A DNA stretch of 64,000 nt, from assembly GCF_050303215.1 (NCBI RefSeq), contig NZ_JBNLBH010000136.1, positions 102,575-166,574 of the forward strand. Reading direction: 5' to 3'. The position numbers and the translations under genes are program-made. The number at the start of each line of letters is the position of its first letter. Position 1 is the first letter of the stretch. The notes under the pieces are model-generated. The model was not told the DNA's origin, ran no database searches, and saw nothing but the letters and a program-made list of their open reading frames with translations. Below, piece after piece: positions 45,489-58,767 of the stretch. Source of the DNA: Haliangium sp050303215. GTDB lineage: Bacteria > Myxococcota_A > Polyangia > Haliangiales > Haliangiaceae.

Positions 45489-48400
45489 GGCGGCGGCGCC
45501 GAAGGACTTGATCATGCCGATGATGGTGCCGAACAGACCGGCCATGACGGCGAAGTTGGCGAGCATGGCCAGGTACGGGGTGCGGGTGTTGATCTTGGGC
45601 AGCTCGCGCAGGGCCGACTCGTCCATGGCGGCCTGGACTTCGGCGTCGCTCTTATTGAACTTCATGAGCCCGGCCTGAACGATACGCGTGATCGGGGTCG
45701 GGTTGCCCGAGCACACCTTGATGGCGCCCTGGACGTTGCCGCTCATGACCTGGCTCTTGAGCAGCGCGAGCAGCTTGTCCTTGTCCACGGAAGCCTTGAA
45801 CAAGAACACGGCGCGCTCGACGGTGATGGCGATGATGAACATGGAGGAGGCGAGGATCGGCCACATACCGAACCCGCCGTCGTGGAACGCATCAGCGATG
45901 GCTTGCAAGATTCCCATGGTCTCGGAGGTCTCCTGTGCTGAGTCAGTGGAAAGAGGACTTCGTCCCCGCAGACGATAGCAAGTTCGGCGCCAGCGCCTCA
46001 AGTCACCGAGATCGCGATCGCGCACGGCGAGGTTCGACCGCTGAATCGAGATCGGAGCGAGGCGTGGCGGGACAGCTCGTGGCGAAATGCCACAGTCGTT
46101 CAAGTGACCGAAATGTAGGGCGACAGCGGGCCGGGACCGAGGAGGTACGGAGGTGACCGAGGCGAAGTCCACCAGTCACACAGAACCGTTGTCGTAGGGG
46201 CCAGAACAGGCTACGACAAGGTATGCGCGCGCGAATCGGTCTCCTCGACGTCACCGCAGCCATGGTCGTGGCCGCCGTGATCCTGTTCCCCGAGCGCTCG
46301 TTCGTCGTCTCTCACGCCTACCCGCCCAACCAAGAGCAGGTGCGGGACATCGCCATGGCCCAGGCCCGGCTGGCGGTCGAGCCCGGGGACGCCGTCGCCG
46401 CCGAGCGGCTGGCGCGGCTGCTGGTCGGGGTGGGGCAGACCGACTGGGCGGTGCAGGTCGCGGCCGCCGCGGTCGACGACGCCGCGCAGGTGTCGTGGCG
46501 GGCGCTGCTGGCGGTCTCGGCCGCCCACGCCGATCGCATCGAGGTCGCCGACGCGCACCGCTTCGCCAAGCTGGCGCTCGACGCTTGCCTGGCCGCCGGC
46601 CCCGAGCGCTGCCCGGCCCACGAGCGGGTGCGGATGTCGCTGTACTACGATCAGCTCGACGCCGGCCTGGCCTCGGGCATCGACCCCCGGGTAGACCCCA
46701 AGGGCTACCAGCAGGCGGTGCTGTCGGCCATGCGAATCATCCGCTACCGCCGGCCCGGCACCGGCAACTAGCAGCCTGCGAGCGCTCTTCGCCAGCCCAA
46801 CCAACGCCCGTCCTACCCCGGCGAGGCGCCGCCCACGGACTCCGCAGGGACCACGAGCGTGTGCTCGATCTGGCCCTGGCCGTCCAGCTCGATCGGCTCG
46901 CAGTAGACGGACATCTTCTGCAGCTCTTCGAAGTCGAACTGACGCCAGTACTCGGGGTTGCGATAGTCCCCGGCCATCGGGAACACACACACGGTATACT
47001 GACCGGGCGATACCGCCCGTATGACGGCGGGGTCGTCGGGCCGCCAGTGCTCGACCTTGAACGACCTGCCCGTGGTCAGCAAGATGCGGTTGATTTCGCC
47101 GACAGTCCGAAATTCTGCCGCGCCCGGGACGAGCACCACCTGAGCCGAGTGCGTCAACGCGCGCCCCGGGCCGCCGAGGTCGATGGTGATGCTCAGCGGC
47201 CCTACCGCGATGTCCACGTCGAGCTTCGCGGTCTGGCCGGGCTCGACGACCACGTGGGCCGCCTGCAGGCTGTTGCCGAGGAGGGATTGGGCGACGAAGA
47301 CCTCGTACTCGCCGGGCGCGAGGTGGTCCAGCGAGTACGTGCCGTCGGGCTGGGCGATCGTGACCGCGTTCATGCGCGCGGGCAGGGGCGCCGGCATCGG
47401 CATGGCGCTCACCAGCAGCATGTCGGGGGGGTCGCCGGCGCTGCGGATGCGACCTTGCAGGCTCCCGGAGGGGAGCAGTCGCAGCTCGAGTTCGTCGCCT
47501 CCGGCCGGGGAAGGCCCAGGCCCGTCCGCGGCCGCGGAGGCATCCTGGGCGGGGATGGGCTGGGGCCGTGAGCGCCCATGCGCGTGGTGCTCGGCGACCA
47601 CGGTGACCGCGAAGTCGCGTGGGACCTTCGGCAGTTCGAAGCGGCCGTCGGCGCCGGTGACGACCCGATCGTGGCCGCCGGCGTCGAGCGCCACGCCGAA
47701 GAGGCGGGTGTAGAGGTACTTGCAGTCCGCGATGACGAACTGGCCGACCACCACCTCGGCACCGACGACTGGGGCGCCGGTATCGTCAATCACCCGGCCG
47801 CGCACCACCCGGGTTTGCGCCGGCAGCTTGAGGCCTCTGCGCTGGGTCAGCCAGGCCCGCCCGCGCTCGGTCTTCCAGAACCTCCCCGTGCGCAGATCGC
47901 TGGCGTGCGCGGCGTCCTCGTCGCCCACGAAGCGGAGCGCAGCGGCCACCCACTCGCTGGCCTCGACGGCCTCGGGATGCTCTCGTCCCAGCGCGGACGT
48001 GGCCAAGCCTTCAGCCTGACGCAGCAGCGTCAGCCCCTGCTGGAAATGACCTAGGGCCAGGTGTACCTGCCCCATGTTGCTCTTGATGCGGCTCTCCCGC
48101 AGCGGCTCCGCCCGGGGCACGGTGGACAAGACGTCCAAGGTGCGGCTCAGCAGCGCCAGGGCCTCGTCGTTCTCGCCCTTGACGAGCATGATGCCGGCCA
48201 GGGCCAGGTCGAGCTCCACTTCGAGTATGGGATCGCGCCCGAAGCGCTTGATGACCGCGCGGGCGCGCCGACCGTAGGCGCGGGCCTCCTCGAAGCGCGA
48301 CGAGTTCCCGGCCAGAAGCTGGGTCATGGTCACGAGGGCGCGGGCCCGATACTCGTCGTACTCGGCCTCTTCGGCCAGGATCTCGGCCTTGTCGAGCGCG

Positions 48401-50766
48401 GCTCGGGCGTCCTTGATCCGACCCGTGCGAGCGTAGATCCGCCCGCGGGCGAACCAGGCCTCGGCCCGCAGCGGCAGATATCCCACCGACTCGGCGCGAG
48501 TGGTGGCGTCGTCGGCGCGAGCAATGGCGTCATCGGCGCGACCGGCGTCATCGAGCGCCTCGGCCTCGGCCAGGGCCTCCCGCACCTCGGCCACCGCGGC
48601 CCGGAGCGCGCTCGGCGGCGGCGCCACCCCCTGGCTCAGCGCCTCCACGTCGGCGCACGCGGCCACCGCCGGGAGCTCGCCCACGGCGGCCACGGCGCGG
48701 TCGACCCCGTTCCGGTCGATCTGCGAAAACGCACGGGTGAGCGCCGCCAACCGCTCGCGCCGCTCCTGCAAGCAGCCCGTGCGCAGGACGTAGACGTCCT
48801 CGTTCTGGACCCCGCGCACGTGGGTGTCCTCGCACGAGCCCACATACATGTCCACCCAGTGCTCGGCGTAGGCGTCGACGGCGCGGACGAAGCGTCGAAA
48901 CTCCTCGTCGGCGTGATCGACGCCGGTCATGGCGAAGGCGGTCCGGACCCGACCCTGGATCTCGGGATCCCAGATACCGGCCAGTTGGGCCCCAGCCCCG
49001 GCGCACACCGCGGCCGGGTCGCGGTTGACCTGGGCGACCACGATGCCGGCCACCAGCGCGGCCGCACAAGCCCCGGCGGCCACCCAGCGAAACGGCACCC
49101 GGCCGGGGCCGAGCGCGCGCCCGAGCGCGGCGATGAGCGCGTCCATCGACGGATAGCGCTGGTCCGGCGCCACCGCCAGCCCGCGCACCACCACCCGGCG
49201 CAGCGCCGCCGGCACCGGCCGTCCGGCCGGGGGCTCGCGCAGGCGCCCGGCCAGCACGTTTTCGGACAACGAATCAAAATCCTCGCCCGCGAACGGGCGC
49301 TCGCCGTACAGGGCCTCGTACAGGGCCACACAGAACCCAAACTGGTCGCTGCGCTCGTCGACCTCGTCGCCGCTGTACTGCTCCGGAGCCATGTAGGCCG
49401 GGGTCCCCAGAACGGCCCCGGTGTGAGTGAGCGCGGCCGAGGCGCCGGCGCGCACCCGCTCGCCGGACGCGGTCTCGTCGGGGCCGGACACGGCCGGCTC
49501 GCGCCGTCGGGCCAGGCCGAAGTCGGTGACCCGCACCCGCCCATCGCTGCCCAGGAGCACGTTGCCGGGCTTGAAGTCGCGGTGCACGATGCCGGCCCGG
49601 TGGGCGGCCGCCAACCCGCGCCCGGCCTCGCGGTACACGGCCACGACCTCGGCCACGGTGCGGGGGTCGCGCGACCACGCATCGAGGTTGGTGCCGTCGA
49701 CGTACTCCATCGCGATGAAGTCACGCCCGGCCACGGTCCCGGCCTCGTACACGGTGATCACGTTGGGGTGGTTGAGCCGGGCCATGGCCTGAGCTTCGCG
49801 CAGCAGGCGAGTGCGCGCGCTCAGGGCGTTGGGGCCGTCGGGCCGGCGCAGCACCTTGAGCGCCACCCGGCGATCCAGATCGGGATCGTCGGCGGCGTAG
49901 ACGATGCCCATGCCACCGCTGCCCAGCTCCTCCAGCACCAAGTACTTGCCAAACCCCTGCCCGCGCTCGAAGTGAGTGACCTCGTCGGCCCCGAACGCCC
50001 CCACTGACTCGGCGCTGGCGGTTGCAGCCAGCGCGCCGATCTGATCGCGGTCGGTGTCGCCGTCGCCGTCGCCGTCGGGGCCGAGGGTCTCATCAGGCCC
50101 CACCCCCGCGGTGTCCTCGCCGTTGGGCTGCCTGCCCCGCTTCATACTCAGAGATTGGTAGCACACTCGGTCCCGACAGGCGCCATCGACCCGCACCACG
50201 GTCGTCCGTGACTATAATGGCGCGGTATGGACGAGTCGTCGGGACGCACCCTGGGCGCCACCGCCACCCCCACGGACGAGCGCCAGGCGCCGTGCAGTGT
50301 CCCCTACCTGTGCCTGGTGCTGGAGGCTGAGCGTCCCCGGGCCCCCTCCTCCGGCCACCTGCTGACCGACGTCCACGAGGTCCGAGTCGGTCGTGGCAGC
50401 GCGCGCCGGGTCGAGCGCAGCGGCGGCGTGCTCACCATCAGCGTGCCCGATCGCTGGATGTCCGCGCAGCACGCCCGCATCAGCGCCAGCTTCGGGCGCT
50501 GGATCCTCGAAGACACCGGCTCCCGCAACGGCTGCTTCGTGGCCGGCGCCCGGGTCGGGCGCCATGAGCTCCGCGACGGCGACGTCCTCGAGTTGGGCCG
50601 CAGCTTCTTCTACTTCCGGGCCCAGGTCGAAGCCGACGGCGTCCCCCTCGACCGCACCCCCGAGGGCACGCCAGCCCCGACCCCGGGCATGCAGACGCTG
50701 CACATCGGACTGGCGCGCGATCTGGCCCGGGTGTCCCAGCTCGCCGACGCCCCGGTGTCGGTGCTC

Positions 50767-50807
<41 letters not shown>

Positions 50808-53800
50808 AGCGCTGCACACGCTGTCGGGACGCACGGGCGAGTTCGTCGGCGTCAACTGCGGCGCCATCCCCGACACCCTGGTCGAGAGCGAGCTCTTCGG
50901 CCACGTCAAGGGCGCCTTCTCGGGCGCGGTCGGAGACCGCCCCGGCCTGGTCCGAGCTGCCGACCACGGCACGCTGTTCCTCGACGAGCTCGGCGATCTG
51001 CCGGCGTCGTCTCAGGCCGCGCTCTTGCGCGTGCTTCAGGAGCGCGAGGTGCGCCCGGTGGGCGGCACTCGGGCCGTGGGCGTGGACATCCGCCTGGTCT
51101 CCGCGACCCACCGCGACCTCGCCGAGCTGGTCGCGGCCGAGCGCTTCCGCCAAGATCTATTCGCGCGGGTCGCCGGCTTCCGGGTTCGCCTGCCCCCGCT
51201 GCGCGAGCGCCGCGAAGATCTCGGCCTGCTCATCTCGGCCCTGCTGGCGCGGGTGGCCGCCGAGCCCGAGCGGGTCAGCTTCGACCCCGCGGCGGCCCGG
51301 GCCCTGCTCGCCTATCGGTGGCCGCTCAACATCCGCGAGCTCGAAAACTGCCTGCTGGCCGCGACCGCGCTGGCCGACCACGGCCGGATCGAGCTCACCC
51401 ACCTGCCCGAGGAGCTGCGCGCCGGCGCTGACCCCCACGCCGCCGGACGCCGCACACACACCGGGGCCGAGGCCGACGACGACACGCCGTCACCGCCGGC
51501 GCCCGAGCTGGACGAGGCCCAACTCGGCCACCGCGACGAGCTGGTGGCCCTCCTGCGCGAGCACGCCGGCAACGTCAGCGCCGTCGCCCGTGCCAGCGGC
51601 AAGCACCGCAAACAAATTCAGCGCTGGATCAAGCGTTACGGGCTCGAGCCCAAACACTACCGCGGGTGAGCGAGACCGACCCATGCCGCCAGCAGCCATG
51701 ATCGCCGTCGCCCTGGTGGCCGGGGCCTACCTAGTCGGCTCGATCCCCTTCGGCCTGCTCCTGGGCCGCCGCCGCGGGGTCGACGTGCGCGCCGTCGGCA
51801 GCGGCAACATCGGCGCGGCCAACGTCGCCCGCAGCTTGGGCAAGAAGCTGGGCGCGGTGGTGCTCGTGCTCGACCTGTGCAAGGGCGCCGGGCCCATGCT
51901 GGCCCTGCGCTGGCTAATGCCGCAGCCGTACCCGTACTTGCTCACGGCCGTGGGCGTGGCCGCCATCGCCGGACACTGCTGGTCGCCGTGGCTGCGCTTC
52001 CGCGGCGGCAAGGGGGTCGCCACCTCGCTCGGCGTATTCCTCACCATGGCCCCGGGCGCGTGCGCGATCGCGGCGGCCCTGTTCGCGCTCATCTACGCCC
52101 TCACCCGCTGGGTGTCGCTGGGCTCCATGCTCGCGGCCATCACCGTGGCCGGGCTGCTGTGGGCCTTCGATCACCCCGGGCCCGAGGTCGCGCTCGGGTG
52201 CGCCGGCGCGCTCATCATCGTGTTCCAGCACCGCCAGAACATCGTCCGGCTGTGGCACCGCCAAGAGCTGCGCCTGTAGCCGGCACCGACCCAGGCCGAT
52301 CAGCAGATGCGCGGGAGCTGCTCGCCGCTGAGCATGTCGAGCACGCGGCGCGAGCCAAACCCCGAGCGGGCCGAGACCTGACCCGGCCAGCGCTCGCCGC
52401 CGGCCTCGTCCACCTGGCCGATGACGACCGCGCCGGCGCCCTCGGGCGCGGCCGCCATGGCCGCGCGCGCTCTCTCCGCCTGCGCCGCGGGCACGAACGC
52501 GATCATGCGGCCCTCGTTGGCCACGTACATCGGGTCGAGCCCGAACAACTCGCACGCGGCCCGGACCTGGGGCGCGACCGGGATCGCCACCTCGTCGACC
52601 TCGACGCACACCCCCGCGGCCTGGGCAATCTCGATCAAGCCCGTGGCCAGGCCCCCGCGGGTCAAGTCGCGCAGGCAGTGGACCTCGACCCCGGCCCCGA
52701 GCAGGGCCCGCACCAGCTCGTGCAGAGGCGCGCAGTCGGACTGGATCTCGCTCTCGAAGGCCAGGCCTTCGCGCGCGGACATCATGGCCACGCCGTGACG
52801 GCCGACGTCGCCGCTCAGGATCACCGCGTCGCCGGCCCGGACCTGGCTCGGCGCGATCACGCCCTCGTGCTCGACCACGCCCACGCCGGTGGTATTGATG
52901 AAGACCTGATCCCCCTTGCCCCGGTCCACCACCTTGGTGTCGCCGGTGACCACCTCGACCCCGACCCGCTCGACCGCGGTCCGGATCGACTCGATCACGC
53001 GCCGCACCAGCGCGATCGGCGCCCCCTCCTCGAGGATCAGGCCCAGGCTCAGATGGGTGGGCCGAGCCCCGCACATGGCCACGTCGTTGACGGTGCCGTA
53101 CACCGCCAGGCAGCCGATGTCCCCACCGGGGAAGAACAGCGGCGAGGCCACATACGAGTCGGTCGCGATCGCCACCCGGGCGCCGCCCAGGGACACCACC
53201 GCGCCGTCGTGACGCGCGGCCAGCCCGGGCCCGGCCAGCGCGGGCAGGATCAGCCCGTCGAGCAGCCGGTGCATCATCCGTCCACCGCCGCCGTGGGCGA
53301 GTTGGACCCGGCCGCTGTCGTCCACGGGCACCGGGCACGCCAGCTCGAACTCGCGCTCGGCCATGCTCAGGGCGCCCCCACGCCGCGGCGGTAGCGATAA
53401 TACGCCGCGCACGCCCCCTCTCCGGACACCATGGTCGCGCCGAGGGGGTTGTCGGGGGTGCAGGCGCGGCCGAACTCCGGACACTCGGACGGCTTCAGCA
53501 GGCCCTGCAGAACCTGGCCGCTCCGGCACCGTGTCGGCTCGGGCTCGACGGCCGCCGCGGCGTCGAGATCAGCCTGGACCACGGCCGGGAACCGTCGCGC
53601 GGCGTCGAACTCGGCGTAGGCCGAGCGCAGACCCAGCCCGCTGGCGGGAATCTCGCCAATGCCGCGCCACTCGCGTGCGATCGTTCCGAAAACCTCGGCC
53701 ATCAGCGCCTGGGCCTGGACCGTCCCTTCGGACTTCACCGCCCGGGCGTACTGGTTCTCCACCTCGGCCCGCCCGGCTTCGAGCTGGCGGACACACATAT

Positions 53801-56745
53801 GCACGCCCTGCAGGATGTCGAGCGGCTCGAAGCCCGTGACCACGATCGGCACCCGGTGCCGGCGGGCCAGGTCTTCGTACGCGCGCACGCCCATCACCGC
53901 GCACACGTGCCCGGCGGCCAAGAACCCCTGCACCCGCCGCGCCGGGGCCTCCAGCACCGCCTCCATCGCCGGCGGCACCAGCACCAGCGAGACCAGGGCG
54001 GAGAAATTCGTCAGCCCTTCGCGCCGGGCCAAGTGCACGGCCAGGGCGTGGGCCGGGGCCGTGGTCTCGAAACCGACCGCGAACAGCACGACTTGACGCT
54101 CGCGGTGGCGCCGGGCCAGCTCGAGCGCGTCCAGGGGCGAGTACATCACGCGCACGTCGGCGCCCTCGGCCTTGGCCGCGAGCAAGTCACCTCGGCGTCC
54201 GGGCACCCGCAGCATGTCACCAAACGAGCACAGGATGACGCCCGGGGTGCCGGCGATGGCGATGGCCCGATCGACCACCGCCTGGGGCGTCACGCACACC
54301 GGGCAGCCGGGCCCGTGCACCAGGGTGAGCTCCTTGGGCAGGAGCTGGTCGAGGCCGTAGCGCACGATGGCGTGGGTCTGGCCCCCGCACACCTCCATCA
54401 GCGTCCACGGCCGCGTCACCGCCGCCGCGATGGCGCGGGCGCAATCGCGGACCAGGCCCACGTCGCGGTACTCGTCGATGTACTTCACGGCCCCTCCGGC
54501 TCGGCACCCTCGCCAGCCCGCTCCGAGCTCGGTCCGTGACTGTCGACCACACGGCGAAGCTCGTCGAGCTGGCGCTCGGCCGCGACCGCCGAGATGATTG
54601 AGATCGCCAGACCCACATGGATGAGCACATAGTCGCCGACCTCGGCCTCGGGCACGCAGGCCAGGTTGACCTCCTTGACCACCCCGTCGATCTCGGCTCG
54701 GGCGGTGCGCGTGAGCGCGTCGGCGCCGGTGATGGACACGATCCGTCCGGGCAGACCCAAGCACATGCTCACCCTCCCCTGCGCGCGACCACGGCCACCT
54801 GGCCCAGGGCGATCGCGCCGTCTCCGGTCGGCACCCGCTGATGCCAGTAAGGCACCAGCCCGGCCCCGCGTAGGCGCTCGACCACGCGCTCGAGCAGGGT
54901 TCGGTTGCAGAAGCAGCCACCGCTGAGCGCGACCCGCTCGACCCCGGTCCGGGCCGCGGCCGCGGCCACGCCTTCGGCCAGGCCGTTGTGGAAGCGCGCC
55001 GCCACCACCCCGGCTTGGACACCGCACCGATGGTCGTGGATCAAGGCTTCGAACATGGGCCGCCAGTCGAGGATCAAGGCGGTGTCGCCGCCGCCGTCGA
55101 GGGCCATAGGGTACGCGTCGTCGACGCCGGGCACAACCGCGAACTCCAGCGCCATCGCGGCCTCGCCCTCGAAGCGCGACTCGGTCCTCAGACCCAGAAG
55201 CGCGGACGCGGCGTCGAATAAGCGCCCCGCGCTGGAGCTGAGCGGCGACCCCACACCCCGCTCCAGCGCGTTCACCAGCGCCGCCTCCGAGCCCGGCGCG
55301 AGCTGGCTGACCCGGCGCCACGGCTCCCCCTCGGCCGCGCCCCGGCCGCCCAGCGCAAACAGCACCCCGAGCGCGCTCCGCCACGGCCGGCGGGCGCAGG
55401 CATCGCCGCCGGGGAGGCGGAACTGGGCCAGGTGTCCCACCCGGACGAAGCCGCGCTCGTCGTCGACGCGCAAGAGCTCGCCGCCCCACACCGTGCCGTC
55501 ATCGCCGTGACCGGCGCCGTCCCAGCACACCCCCAACACCGGCGGCTCGAGCTGGTTGTCGACCATGCACGCGCGCACGTGGGCGTGGTGGTGCTGGACC
55601 CGCACCACCTCGGCGCCCATGGCCTCGGCGTGGATGGACGAGTGGTAGTCGGGGTGGGCGTCGGCCGCGATCAGGTCGGGCTCGCGCCGGTACAGGGCCG
55701 GCAGCTCGGCCACCGCGCGCCGAAACCCCGCCGCCGCCGCCGCGCTGTCCAGATCGCCCAGGTGCTGGCTCAGGAACACCTCCCGGCCCAGGCTCAAGGC
55801 CACCGTGTTCTTGCGCTGCCCGCCCACGGCCAGCACCGAGACGGTCGGCGCGGGCCCGGTCAGCGCGATCGGCAGCGGAGCATAGCCGCGGGCGCGGCGC
55901 AGCAGCGCCGGCCGCCCCGCCAGCGTGGTCACCACCGAGTCGTCGAGGGCCCGGACGATCGGTCGATCATGGACCAGGAAGGCGTCGGCGATCCCGCTCA
56001 AGCGGCCCCGAGCCTCGCGCTCGTCGATGCAGATGGGCTCGCCGCCGAGGTTGCCGCTGGTGACCACCAGCGGGTGATCCGCGGCGCCAGTCACGCCCCC
56101 GCCGGGCCCGGCCAGGTCGGCCATGAGCAGGTGATGCAGCGGCGACGACGGCAGCATCAGGCCCAGGTAGGGGTTGTCGGGGGCCACCGCCACGGCGACC
56201 GAGGCAAGGCCCGAGGCAGAGCCCGAGGCAGAGCCCGAGGCAGAAATCGACGCCGCGCCGTCTGCCCCGAGGCGGCGGCGCAGGAGCACGATCGGGGCCT
56301 CGGGCGAGGCCAGCACTTGGGCCTCCTCGGCCGCGATCTCGACCAGCGTGGCCGCGTGCGCGAGCGAGCGCACCATCACCGCAAAGGGCTTGGCCGGCCG
56401 CTGCTTGCGCGCGCGCAGCCGGGCCACGGCGTCCGCGTCTGCAGCCGAGACCACGAGTTGGAACCCGCCCACGCCCTTGACCGCCACGATCGCGCCGGCG
56501 CGGAGCATCTCGACCGCCCCGGCCAGCGCGCCCTCCTCGCGGTCCAGGACCCGACCCTCGCGATCCCACAGCGCCAGCCGCGGTCCACAGCGCGGGCACG
56601 CGATCGGCTGGGCGTGAAAGCGCCGATCACCCGGATCCCCGTACTCGCGCCCGCACTCGGCGCACAACGTGAAGCCGCGCATGGTGGTGCGGACGCGATC
56701 GTAGGGCACCCCGTCGATGATGCTGAAACGAGGCCCGCAGTGGCA

Positions 56746-56778
<33 letters not shown>

Positions 56779-58735
56779 GCCGGGATCGAACAGCTCGCCC
56801 AGGCAGGCCACGCAGGGCGCGATATCGGGCAGGATCAAGGCCCGGCGGAGACCGTCCGGATCGCTCGCACGAATCTCGAACCCGCGCTCCCCCCGAGGCG
56901 TCATCCAGGCCTGCTCGAGCTCGGTGAGGCGCGCGCGCGGCGGCCACACGACTCCCGCTCCGGCGCCCGATTCGACCTCGGCGCGGGGACCCAGCCGGTC
57001 GACGAACGCGCGGACCCCGGCCGGCGCCCCCTCCACCTCCACGGTCACGCCCTGGGCGCTGTTTTGCACCCAACCGGCCAGTCCCAGCTCACGCGCGAGC
57101 GCGAACACGAACGGTCGAAACCCCACCCCCTGCACCGCGCCGCGGGCCTGGATGCGGACCCGGACCGGGCCCTGGTCAGCATCGTCATCGGCGGCGGCGG
57201 CGTCGGCGTCGGCGTCGGGCCCCGGCCCGTGCCCGCGAGGGTCAGCCATGCGCGTTCCCGGCGGCCTCAGTGAGTGCCCTTGACCCCTAGCACCCGGGCC
57301 TCCAGCCACCGACACCAGGCGTCGAGCCCGGCCCCGGTGCGGGCCGACAGCCGAAAGATCTCCAGCTCGCGGTTGAGGGCCCGGGCCCGGCGCTCGGCCA
57401 GGTCGGGGTCGAAGTCGACGTGGGGCAGAAGGTCGATCTTGGTGAGCAGCATGGCCCGCGCGGCGTGGAACATCAGGGGATATTTTTCGGGCTTGTCGTG
57501 GCCCTCGGTGACCGACAGCAGCATGACCTTGTCGTGCTCGCCGAGGTCGAACTCGGCCGGGCACACCAGGTTGCCGACGTTCTCGATCACGAGCAGGTCG
57601 AGCGCGCTCAGGTCGAAACCGCCCAGGTGGTCATGGATCAGGCGGGCGTCGAGGTGGCAGGCCCCGCCGGTGTTGATCTGGACCACCGGGACCCCGCGCT
57701 GCTCGATGCGCTCGGCGTCCGCGCGCGACTGCACGTCGCCCTCGATCACGGCCATGCGCCAGCGCCCGGCCAAGGCGTCGATGGTGCGCTCGAGCAATGT
57801 GGTCTTGCCGGCTCCGGGCGCGCTCATCAGGTTGAGCACGTAGACCTGGTGGGCCAGGAAGTGGTCGCGGTTGTGGTCCGCAGCCGACTGATTGGCCGCG
57901 CGCAGATCGATCCCCAGATCGATGCTGTGGGCGTCATGGGTCTGGTACACGGGCGGGCTCCTCGGACAGATCGACGTCGATGACGTCGATGGACGACAGC
58001 AGCATCTCGCGGCCGGCGATCACGTCCACCGGCGCCCCACCGCAGCGCGGGCACCCCAGCACCGGCTGCTCGCACGGGCCGCGAGCGCCGCAGGCCGGGC
58101 ACGCGACCGCTACCGGCACCGGCTCGATGACCAGCTCGCACTCGGCCGTGTACGCACCGGCCGCGCGCAGCACCTCGAACGCGAACCCGAGCGCGTGCGC
58201 CTCCACCCCAGCCAACCGGCCCAGCGCGAGCCGCGCGCGCACCACCCGGGTGGCGCCGCGGGCGCGGGCGGCGCGGTCGATGATCGAGACGAGCTCGCGA
58301 GCCAGGCTGGCCTCGTGCATGGCCCGCAGTCATACCACGAGCGCGCCCGCGCCGGCTCGGCTCCCGACCCACGCCCTGCCCGGGCCGCCGCGCGCGCCCG
58401 GCCCGCCGGCGCGCTATGCTGGCCCCCCGCTCACCCGCCACCCGGAGCATCGCGTGCAGTCTCAACCCATCGTCCTGGGCACCGCCGGCCACATCGATCA
58501 CGGCAAGACCGCGCTGGTCAAAGCCCTGACCGGCATCGACACCGACCGGCTCAAGGTCGAAAAAGAGCGCGGCATCACCACCGAGCTCGGCTTCGCCTAC
58601 CTCGACCTCGACGGCCGCCGGTACGGCGTCGTCGACGTGCCCGGGCACGAGCGCTTCATCAAGGCCATGGTCTCGGGCGCCGGCGGCCTCGACCTGGTCT
58701 GCCTGGTGATCGCGGCCGACGAGGGCATCATGCCC

Positions 58736-58767
<32 letters not shown>
